A stretch of DNA of 64,000 nucleotides from Varunaivibrio sulfuroxidans. GTDB lineage: Bacteria; Pseudomonadota; Alphaproteobacteria; Rhodospirillales; Magnetovibrionaceae. The notes below the pieces were generated by a model, which worked only from the letters and a program-made list of their open reading frames with translations, had not been told where the DNA came from and searched no databases. The position numbers and the translations under genes are program-made. Below are positions 55,930 through 62,632 of this stretch, piece by piece. Each line of letters starts with the position of its first letter. Positions within the stretch are counted from its first letter, which is position 1. Location: positions 1,549,001 to 1,613,000 of the forward strand of contig NZ_CP119676.1 of assembly GCF_029318635.1 (NCBI RefSeq), given 5' to 3'.

Positions 55930-57887
55930 GTTTTTGTCCGTTGTTTCTTTAGATGATTAGCCGGTATTTTCAGACCATGCTCCCTCATGAAGGCTTTCAA
56001 TATTCTTTCGCCAGCGTCAAACAATCGTCTTTCCTTTGGCCCCGCAGGACCCTCTATCTTTTTTGCATTAAATGCCCACTGACGGGTGACCTTAAGAGTA
56101 GCCTCCAACTCCGCCTCGCACATTTTTGCAAACTTGTCGTGCATGGCTTGAAGCCGCCTTTGCGCTGCTTGTTTCCTCTCATAGTTTATCTCGTAGTTTG
56201 CCAATCCTTCATCATCGAAACGAATGGGTTCTATAGTAGAAGGAGCAGGTTTTTCATAAGCCTCTAGCTCAAGTATAATTTCAGCTTGTTCTCCATAGGG
56301 CCGAAGAATGGTTTTGGCCCTTTCCAAGCCTTCAATCAGAATGCGTACATCAACATCAAAGGGGTCACTTTCAAGTGCCTTGAGCAAAGCACCGTGTGCC
56401 TTGCTCGTCATTGTTAAACAAGCTGCGTTCATGCGGTCTGACATGGCATCAATTTTCTTTCGTCCATCCAACAAACTCAGGTGAACAATTTTGAGATCGC
56501 TAAGACCCTTTATTCGAAGCGTATTGTCAAAGTCGATTGAATGCGTGCCTATCGAGATTGGGTATGGTTTAGACGGGTTTGGCTTTTCTTTTGCTGGCTT
56601 CGACATGTCTCTATCTCCTAAAATTCTGGGTGAAGGTGAAGGCTTAAAATGTTGCGTTGTGACTTGCGTCTCCCTTCCATCAACAAGGCCTTCCTTTTGA
56701 ATTGGCTCCGTCGCACGTAGTTTTGTTTTAGCTTTCACGCGCTCATGACGGCGTTTCTCAAAAAATTCCATTTTTCTTTGCTCCGGTGTGATCGCGGGAA
56801 CACGGTCATATTTTTCTGACCGATAGCGCTCCCATGTCATACGAAACCGCTGTTGCAGTTTTTCACGCCCAAGACCTTTTCCGGAAACCTGCGTAAGTTT
56901 GCATTCATCACCAGCACTGTTTTCAATGACCATGCCGCGCCCTTCGGCCCGCAAATAGTAGCGATGTTTTTGCAGTGCGTTTTCTAGCTCATCCCAACTC
57001 TTGGCGGTGCTGAATGGTTTTGTCTGGCCAAGATTTTCAGCTACCTCACGAGCAAACTTTTTCATTGAGGCCGGACTTTTATTTCTACGCTTTCGCGGCA
57101 AAATGATTTCACCCGTCCTCACTTTTTCCCAGTCGTAAGCATTCCCAGTCTTAGGGTCTATCCAGCGCCCCGGCGTAACCTTCAAGCCATAGCGCTTCTC
57201 AAAATTACGATTCAGGGCCTGGAGCTTCACCAAATCGAATGACGGATCATTAACCCGAGCAGACGTTGGGTGAACCTTGTTGATTGCGAGGTGCATGTGA
57301 GGAGAGCCCGTATCGCAATGTACGACCAACAAGGCCTGGTGCTCAGTCATCCCGAGCGCATTAAGTGCCTCACGCGTATATTCATTCCAAAATTCAGAGG
57401 TTGCCTTTTTACGATCAGATGCGGGGAGAGAGACGACATAATGCAATGATGCAGATTGTTGCATCCTGGTATTCAGCGCCGCCGTTTCACCCATCTGCTC
57501 CGCGACTTGGCTTATCTGTTCTGCAGTCAATCTCTCTCCATCAAAAAAGTTTGTGTTAAATGCAGCCGCAAACTCAACACGTCCTTCTCCGCTAGGTGCG
57601 GCGCGCTCTCCATTTTTGCTCTCTCTCCCCTCCACTAGATACGCTGTGAGTTGCCGGAAATCGCGCTTGTGCTGAGCACGCATTCGAGGTTCAAGTGTAC
57701 GATTAACTTGGCGTCTTTTCGTTTTAGTGCGTGATCCAGATCGCGAACCAGCGCCAATTTTGAACTGGCTGTTTGGCCGAGTACGAGTCAATTCACGTAG
57801 GGCTGCTTCCTCGTCTTTTGAACAGCCCCTCCCTACACGATTATGATCATCATCACGGCGCATGATCTTCTTAGTGATCATGACCAA
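55911..57887 (-). CDS. MobA/MobL-type relaxase (MOBP-like)
   Basis: The nicking enzyme that starts conjugal transfer, 658 residues. The histidine motif LVVHCDTGSPHMHLAINKVHP near residues 184-204 is motif III of MOBP-type relaxases. The N-terminal domain begins with Lys/Arg-rich DNA-binding sequence. The region after residue 300 has no known helicase or primase motif and is rich in charged helices. The gene overlaps the MobC-like gene by 17 bp. It identifies the element as mobilizable. Confidence 0.85.
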   Translation of the reverse strand: MVMITKKIMRRDDDHNRVGRGCSKDEEAALRELTRTRPNSQFKIGAGSRSGSRTKTKRRQVNRTLEPRMRAQHKRDFRQLTAYLVEGRESKNGERAAPSGEGRVEFAAAFNTNFFDGERLTAEQISQVAEQMGETAALNTRMQQSASLHYVVSLPASDRKKATSEFWNEYTREALNALGMTEHQALLVVHCDTGSPHMHLAINKVHPTSARVNDPSFDLVKLQALNRNFEKRYGLKVTPGRWIDPKTGNAYDWEKVRTGEIILPRKRRNKSPASMKKFAREVAENLGQTKPFSTAKSWDELENALQKHRYYLRAEGRGMVIENSAGDECKLTQVSGKGLGREKLQQRFRMTWERYRSEKYDRVPAITPEQRKMEFFEKRRHERVKAKTKLRATEPIQKEGLVDGRETQVTTQHFKPSPSPRILGDRDMSKPAKEKPNPSKPYPISIGTHSIDFDNTLRIKGLSDLKIVHLSLLDGRKKIDAMSDRMNAACLTMTSKAHGALLKALESDPFDVDVRILIEGLERAKTILRPYGEQAEIILELEAYEKPAPSTIEPIRFDDEGLANYEINYERKQAAQRRLQAMHDKFAKMCEAELEATLKVTRQWAFNAKKIEGPAGPKERRLFDAGERILKAFMREHGLKIPANHLKKQRTKTRGVEF

Positions 57888-58203
57888 CCCTCCTGATCGC
57901 GGGGGCTAAGGTATCAAATACAAGCCGATACACTTCGTCCTCAAGGTGCGTAAGGCCATCTTGGTGTGCTCGCCTGACAATCTGATTCAGGTTATTACCG
58001 ATCAAAGTTAACTGCCTAATCGTCGCACGGTCAGAACTAGCCAAAATCTGGCTCAAACCACGTCTGCGGGTATACGTTGAGACACTCTTAATTCCGGCCT
58101 GGGCAGCCAACTCTTTAAGTTTTTCAAGCTCGGATTTTGATACGCGCACCGACAGTACAAGTGTGCGTTTTTCTTTTTGGGTACGATCATCAATATCAGG
58201 CAT
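57871..58203 (-). CDS. MobC-like relaxosome accessory protein
   Basis: A 110-residue DNA-binding protein. LVLSVRVSKSELEKLKELAAQAGIKSVSTYTRRRGL is a ribbon-helix-helix pattern, and RQLTLIGNNLNQIVRRAHQDG is typical of MobC/BexC-type mobilization proteins. It overlaps the relaxase start and would hold the oriT open for nicking. The oriT is expected in the non-coding region to its right (58204-58660). Confidence 0.82.
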   Translation of the reverse strand: MPDIDDRTQKEKRTLVLSVRVSKSELEKLKELAAQAGIKSVSTYTRRRGLSQILASSDRATIRQLTLIGNNLNQIVRRAHQDGLTHLEDEVYRLVFDTLAPAIRRVGHDH

Positions 58204-58660
58204 AAGACCTCCGCGAATTCAGAACTTGGGAGGTGGAACTTGGGAGGTGCTTGGGAGGTGCTTGGGAGGTGCTTGGGAGGTGCAAGCGATGCCAATGTCA
58301 TACATTCGCCAGAGCGAATGACCTGAATTGACGCTTGCTTTCGGGCACGCTGGCGCGGACCTCAAGGATGTGCATAACGTTCGCAACAGAAATGGGTTCA
58401 TCACAAAACCCCACTCTGCAGACAGCGCCACAGGCGTAAGGTGCGCGCCCTTGGGCGCATATGGCACCTGTTGAGGCCAAAGGCCGAGACGCCAGGTTGT
58501 CGCCCGCAGGCGACGCAATTCCATCTTGTTCGATAGGCCCAGGCCCGGTGTGGTGCTGCTCCGGTCGCTACGGCGCTATGTGAGGCGCGCTCCCTCCCAC
58601 AGCACCACACCAGGCCGAGAATTCTTAAGGTTCTTGTTAGCAGGACACCAATGTCCGGGA
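58204..58660. other. Non-coding transfer/replication region with iterons and inverted repeats
   Basis: About 460 bp between mobC-like and the Rep-like gene. CTTGGGAGGTG occurs five times from 58225 to 58282, the last four in exact 11-bp steps. GGTGTGGTGCTG (58547-58558) and CAGCACCACACC (58600-58611) form an inverted repeat that extends to 16 of 17 bp. A GCGCCC/GGGCGC hairpin lies near 58440-58470. Open frames here have no protein-like character. The likely contents are the oriT, for the relaxase, and perhaps a replication origin. Confidence 0.6.
58225..58282. repeat. Five iterons of 11 bp
   Basis: CTTGGGAGGTG starts at 58225, 58239, 58250, 58261 and 58272. The first two are separated by an extra GAA, the others abut. 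Just downstream of the Rep-like gene and upstream of mobC, such iterons are typical Rep-binding sites. Confidence 0.9.
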
Positions 58661-59224
58661 TCATGACGAATCCCCCCCACTGGTGTCCGCTATTTGGCCC
58701 TCACTCCAGACATTGGTGTCCGGAGACATTTGTATGTTTATGTCACCCTTGTGTACGTCAATATTGATGTTGATATCGCCAATATTGATTATGTTTCCGC
58801 TTCGATGTGCACCTAGCTCTTGTGAAAGCTTCTTAATCATTTTTTCCATTAGAGAGGGGATATAGTCGAACTCAATTAATTCATATTTTCCCGGCTCGGT
58901 TTCGACTCGGAGATAATCAACAATTGTATATTCGTACCCGCGACCACGTGGTGTTGCCTTTAACAAAGGTAACTCACGTTCACGCAAATCCTTTAAGGCA
59001 CGCCGACTCGTTTTTTCGCAATGACCAGCTATTTTGGCGATTTCATCAGCGGATGGAAAGCTGAGTCCCGAATATAAATTTGTGTGAGCTCTCACGATCA
59101 GCCATGTTTTTATTACCCCTTCATTCATGTCTCGTAAGCCGCCAGACAAAATGAAGTCATTCATTAATCTCGACCACGTGGCGTTAAAAAAAGGGTATTC
59201 TTTTTGAGAACTCTGCCGTCCCAT
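58661..59224 (-). CDS. Helix-turn-helix protein, possible replication initiator
   Basis: A 187-residue protein. The winged-helix part FPSADEIAKIAGHCEKTSRRALKDLRERELPLL is of the HTH_36 type common in plasmid replication proteins. Its C-terminal tail is Ile/Asn/Asp-rich (NIINIGDININIDVHKGDINIQ), with an alternating pattern that looks like a beta-strand repeat. It lies beside the iterons and follows the AlpA-like gene with shared bases at 59224. A role in replication or its control is inferred from position only; a transcription factor is equally possible. Confidence 0.6.
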   Translation of the reverse strand: MGRQSSQKEYPFFNATWSRLMNDFILSGGLRDMNEGVIKTWLIVRAHTNLYSGLSFPSADEIAKIAGHCEKTSRRALKDLRERELPLLKATPRGRGYEYTIVDYLRVETEPGKYELIEFDYIPSLMEKMIKKLSQELGAHRSGNIINIGDININIDVHKGDINIQMSPDTNVWSEGQIADTSGGDSS

Positions 59225-59562
59225 TACTCACCTCCTTTTTTAGAGGTGATTGTCAATTTAGGGCGTTTTCTTTGTCGTCCTGGAGAGCGTTTTTTGCGCA
59301 GGTTCTCACCACGCTTTGATTTACGGCATGGAGCATCATTCCAAGTTGGAATTTCCTTCCCTAAAAGCCAGTCATTCACATCTTGAAGCTGGTAAAGATC
59401 ATAGCTGAAGCCCTCGGGCCTAATGCACACAGGCCCACGGTGTTCTCGTGCCATCGCATGTAATGTTGGAACCGCTATTCCGCTAATGCGGCTAAATTCA
59501 CTGCGTGAAATAGTAACGCGACTTGCAGGAATGCTTTGTACGTTTTTACTGGTGTGTGCCAT
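59224..59562 (-). CDS. AlpA/excisionase-like helix-turn-helix protein
   Basis: A 112-residue protein. VTISRSEFSRISGIAVPTLHAMAREHRGPVCIRPEGFSYDLYQLQDVNDWLL has the helix-turn-helix and YxxxDVxxWL strand of MerR/AlpA-like DNA-binding proteins, which often act as excisionase or regulator in integrative elements. A basic tail (RKKRSPGRQRKRPK) follows. The next gene starts at its last base. Upstream lies a 450-bp control region with long imperfect repeats. Confidence 0.68.
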   Translation of the reverse strand: MAHTSKNVQSIPASRVTISRSEFSRISGIAVPTLHAMAREHRGPVCIRPEGFSYDLYQLQDVNDWLLGKEIPTWNDAPCRKSKRGENLRKKRSPGRQRKRPKLTITSKKGGE

Positions 59563-60015
59563 CTGCCATCTACTCTTGTGTTCGATGGCTACCCAGTATG
59601 GGCACGGTTTCTGTGCTGTCTACAAGCAAAGCGTCCGTGATATACCGAAGGTCAGTTTTTTACCCGTAAAATCAATACGTTACGAAGCAACTTTTTTCGG
59701 CTTTATATTTTTGCCATCTAATCTTGTATGTTCTGATGACTACCGATTATGGGCATATTTAGTAGCTTGTCTACAAGCCAAGCGTCCGTAGAGTGACGAA
59801 TACATTGATTTTAGTAAGTAATTTCAGATTGTTATAAAGATATATTTTTTAACTTACGCATCAATTTTCGACACGATCAACATCCCATAGCGTGGGACAC
59901 AAATGGGACACTAAATGCAAATACATTAAATAAGAACCAATAAGGTCGTATAAGTTAAATTGTTCTATAACAAAGGGTTGATAGGTAAAACCCCGGCAGG
60001 GATTGCATTATTTTC
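59563..60015. promoter_or_regulatory. Non-coding right-end region of the element
   Basis: About 450 bp, AT-rich, no gene seen. Two imperfect copies of an 86-89 bp sequence (59564-59649 and 59712-59800) share TGCCATCTA, TCTTGT, TATGGGCA, TGTCTACAAGC and AAGCGTCCGT in the same order. A 20-bp copy of the left-end repeat is at 59893-59912, about 100 bp from attR. It probably holds the promoter of the AlpA-rep genes and integrase or excisionase sites. Confidence 0.65.
59893..59912 (+). repeat. 20-bp repeat near the right end (arm-type integrase site, copy 2)
   Basis: TGGGACACAAATGGGACACT is identical to, and in the same orientation as, 50054-50073 inside the left end. Confidence 0.75.
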
Positions 60016-60063
60016 GCCTTCACACGGCAGGGGTCACAGGTTCAATCCCTGTCGCGCCCACCA
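60016..60063 (+). repeat. attR: 48-bp direct repeat (3' half of tRNA-Val)
   Basis: An exact copy of 49936-49983, without the 5' half of a tRNA in front of it, marking the right boundary of the element. Confidence 0.95.
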
Positions 60064-60149
60064 CAAAAACCCAGACCCTAAAGGTTGACGTGAGACCCGA
60101 AATTTCCTCCATTTTAAAGTAGAGTCCATCACCGAAGAAGGAGATGGAT

Positions 60150-60416
60150 ATGAAGCGTTCACGTTTCACGGAAGAACAGATCATCGGGATTTTGCGGGAG
60201 CAAGAGTCTGGCCAGAAGACGGCTGATGTTTGTCGTCGCCACGGCATCAGCGAAGGCACGTTTTACAAATGGAAGTCGAAATTTGGCGGCATGGACGTGT
60301 CAGACGCCAAGCGCTTAAAAGCGCTGGAGGCGGAGAACAACCGGCTCAAAAAGCTATTGGCCGAGACCATGCTCGACAACGCCATGCTTAAAGACATCAA
60401 TTCAAAAAAGTGGTGA
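60150..60416 (+). CDS. IS3-family transposase OrfA
   Basis: An 88-residue helix-turn-helix and leucine-zipper protein. [17 protein letters not shown] and [21 protein letters not shown] are the HTH_Tnp_1 signature, and [25 protein letters not shown] is the zipper. Two starts exist: the ATG at 60144 and the ATG at 60150, which begins MKRSRF as relatives do; GAAGGAG lies upstream. It overlaps OrfB by 7 bp, where a -1 frameshift normally makes the full transposase. Confidence 0.93.
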   Translation: MKRSRFTEEQIIGILREQESGQKTADVCRRHGISEGTFYKWKSKFGGMDVSDAKRLKALEAENNRLKKLLAETMLDNAMLKDINSKKW

Positions 60417-61303
60417 CGCCCGCCGCCAGGCGAGAGGCTGTCGCTCATCTTCGAAAAACCTATGAGGTGAGCGAGCGGCGGGCGTGCCGCACCACAGGAA
60501 CGGACCGTAGCTCGGTTCGTTACCGGTCCATCAAACCGGACGATGCACCGATCCGGGGGCGTCTTCGTGCGTTGTCTGCGGAACGTCGGGGATTTGGCTA
60601 TCGTCGTTTGCACATTATGCTGTCCAGGGAAGGCGTACACATGAACCAGAAGAAGCTGAGGCGCTTATATCGAGAAGAAGGCCTTCAGGTGCGTAAACGC
60701 GGCGGGCGCAAACGTGCTTTGGGCACACGGGCACCGATGCTGCTGCCTCAGGGGCCGAATCAGCGTTGGTCGCTGGACTTTGTCTCAGACGCCTTGGACG
60801 ACGGAAGGCGGTTTCGCATTCTGTGTATCGTTGATGACTTCACGCGCGAATGTATTGGGCTTGTCGCCGATACGTCCTTGTCGGGTCTGCGAGTGGCTCG
60901 GGAACTGGATGATATCATCAAACAACGTGGCAAGCCGCGTATGGTGGTCAGCGACAACGGCACGGAGCTGACCAGTATCGCAATCCTCAAATGGTCACAG
61001 GAGCGGCGGATCGAGTGGCATTACACTCAGCCGGGCAAGCCAACGCAGAACGCCTTCGTGGAAAGCTTCAATGGACGACTGCGAGATGAGTGCTTGAACG
61101 AGACGCTGTTCTCCACGGTGAGGCACGCGAGGGCCGTGCTGACGGCTTGGAAGTATGACTACAATCACATCCGCCCACATTCCGCTCACGGCGGAGCCAC
61201 GCCAGTGGAATTTGCCGATCAAGCTGATATGGGGCATGCCCCATATCAGCTTGATCAAAGAGCCCGCAAAGGGCAATGTTTTGAAATCGGGCTCTCCTCA
61301 TAG
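60410..61303 (+). CDS. IS3-family transposase OrfB (DDE integrase core)
   Basis: A catalytic subunit of 297 residues read from about 60410. The DDE residues are visible: [22 protein letters not shown] and [19 protein letters not shown] with the DD(35)E spacing. The N-terminal [21 protein letters not shown] part is the HTH_21 segment. The last 25 residues are encoded by a 40-bp perfect palindrome and its flank, an unusual tail. Expression should need a -1 frameshift from OrfA. Confidence 0.93.
   Translation: MVTPAARREAVAHLRKTYEVSERRACRTTGTDRSSVRYRSIKPDDAPIRGRLRALSAERRGFGYRRLHIMLSREGVHMNQKKLRRLYREEGLQVRKRGGRKRALGTRAPMLLPQGPNQRWSLDFVSDALDDGRRFRILCIVDDFTRECIGLVADTSLSGLRVARELDDIIKQRGKPRMVVSDNGTELTSIAILKWSQERRIEWHYTQPGKPTQNAFVESFNGRLRDECLNETLFSTVRHARAVLTAWKYDYNHIRPHSAHGGATPVEFADQADMGHAPYQLDQRARKGQCFEIGLSS
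61217..61256. repeat. Perfect 40-bp palindrome inside OrfB
   Basis: GATCAAGCTGATATGGGGCA (61217-61236) is followed without a loop by its exact reverse complement. It lies within the last codons of OrfB. Confidence 0.95.
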
Positions 61304-61321
61304 GTGGGGGAAACTTGGGTC

Positions 61322-62234
61322 TCACGTCACCTGTTCGGAGGTGGCGGCCTGAAGGCTGTTCAGGTAATCAACGGCGCGCTGTGCGTGAGCGGCTGCGGTG
61401 AAGATGGCCCGTTTGTCTTTCTTGAGAACTTCAAGCCAGCTTTCGATATAGGCAGCGTGGTCGTCCCGGACCTCCAGCGTAATCCCAAGATCAGCGGAGA
61501 GGAATGCTGATCCTAGCTCGGCAACCAGTTCTTCCTGTGCATAGCCTTCGTCGCCCCAGCGTTTTCGACCGAAGCTACGATCCAGCCGGTTCGGATGACG
61601 AGTCCAATGCGTGGTCTCATGCGCCAGTGTGGCGTAATAGCTTTCCGCGTCGCGGAAGCTTTCGAAGGGCGGAAGCTGGATACGGTCTGATCCGATGGCG
61701 TAGTAGGCCTGATTACCGCTATGGCTGATATTGGCCTCGGTGGCGGCGAAGTATTCTTCGGCGTGATCTATGCGCTGGACAGGATCAAGAACCGGCTCGG
61801 CGAGTTGGTAATAATCAGAAGGCAAGCCTTCGATCTGCTCGACGTTAAAGACGGTATAGCCTTTCATGAAGGGGATGGCGTGTTCGGATTCCTCGCCGTC
61901 GGCGTTTTCCTCGGTGCGGGTGATGGTATTGGCGTAGACGACCAGTTCGCCCTTCTCGCCTTTGCGGACAGTGGCATCAAGTTCCTTGGCTTGGCGGAAT
62001 GTCATCCAGATCGGAGCAGCGTGGCCTTTTTCCATGGCGGCGGACCAAAGCATCAGAATGTTGATGCCGTTATAGGGCTCGCCGTTGTGGCGTAGTGGCT
62101 TTGTAATGCGTCCTGCGGCATGTTCTGCGTTCCAGGGTTTCATCCATGTTCTGACGCCTTGTTCAAGATCAGCGATGATTTTATTTGTGACGCGGCTGGT
62201 AAACGTCCTGCCGGGGTTTGTCTTTGCTGGTCAT
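61322..62234 (-). pseudogene. ardC: ArdC-type antirestriction protein gene, frameshifted and cut at the IS
   Basis: The main frame (61322-62143) encodes the ArdC N-terminal ssDNA-binding part (MKPWNAEHAAGRITKPLRHN, PIWMTFRQAKEL) and the zincin protease site LAHETTHWTRHP with its later ligand ELVAELGSAF. The true start is at 62234, with AAGGAG ahead of it, and reads MTSKDKPRQDVYQ. That frame joins VTNKIIADLEQGVRTWMKPW only after a one-base shift near 62190-62196, and it stops at once if unshifted. At the other end the stop codon lies inside the IS inverted repeat. The gene is therefore damaged at both ends. ArdC proteins protect incoming DNA from restriction. Confidence 0.75.
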
Positions 62235-62632
62235 GTTCCGTCTCCTTATTTGCGGTTTTTCTCAACACGCGAAAACAGAAGACGGACGAAATAGACGGAT
62301 GGTCACCGAAGGAGCACGGCCAACACGGCTCATGCAATGAGGTGGTGCGGGCAGGCCGTTGACCGGACGACGCGTCCGGCTAGATGCAGCGTGAAAGTTG
62401 AGAAGAACCGCGAAGGAGACGGTGGAAATGAACCACAAATCCCCCTTGGTGGGCTATTCCGCAGCCACAACAACAGAGCTGTCTACGCACCGGCTCACAA
62501 GGCTATAAACCTATACACCACAATATGTTAGCAGAATAACCTATAAATCGTTCGACACAATAACCTAAATATGATACAACATAATAACCGATGATTTGTA
62601 CGTCACGATAACCTAAAGGAAGCACGAAACAA
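62235..62632. promoter_or_regulatory. Non-coding region upstream of the Fic gene with four 24-bp repeats
   Basis: About 400 bp with no convincing gene. From 62535 the sequence becomes AT-rich, and AATAACCTA-like boxes occur at 62535, 62559, 62583 and 62607, exactly 24 bp apart (third copy AATAACCGA, fourth GATAACCTA). The last one abuts the AGGAAG ribosome site of the Fic gene. This is an operator-like array. Confidence 0.7.
62535..62630. repeat. Four 24-bp-spaced direct repeats (operator-like)
   Basis: Units start at 62535, 62559, 62583 and 62607. Each begins (A/G)ATAACC(T/G)A, and the bases 14-24 positions later are also similar (ending ACAC, ACAT, TCAC, AAAC). The spacing is constant to the base. 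Confidence 0.85.

Larger units (their letters stand above)
49936..60063. mobile_element. Integrative, probably mobilizable element in tRNA-Val
   Basis: About 10.1 kb lies between two exact 48-bp copies of the tRNA-Val 3' end, with a tyrosine integrase as the first gene inside. The interior is clearly more AT-rich than the flanking chromosome. Gene order: int, DNA glycosylase, restriction enzyme and controller (minus), C5 methyltransferase (plus), an unknown protein, a small unknown, relaxase and MobC-like (minus), an iteron/oriT-like region, Rep-like HTH, AlpA-like HTH. No type IV secretion genes are present, so transfer would need a helper. This is the layout of an integrative mobilizable element carrying a restriction-modification cargo. 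Confidence 0.9.
60086..61329 (+). mobile_element. IS3-family insertion sequence (IS407-like), 1.24 kb
   Basis: The ends are TGACGTGAGACCC at 60086 and its reverse complement ending at 61329, each continuing in a purine/pyrimidine-rich match. OrfA and OrfB overlap with a frame change between them, and all catalytic residues are present. Flanking bases (AGGT left, CCTG right) do not form a target duplication. It begins only 22 bp after attR of the tRNA-Val element. Confidence 0.9.

Noticed and set aside
58219-58664. Open frames of about 90-100 codons in the iteron region
   Set aside because: They translate the iterons and inverted repeats and have no protein-like composition or ribosome site.
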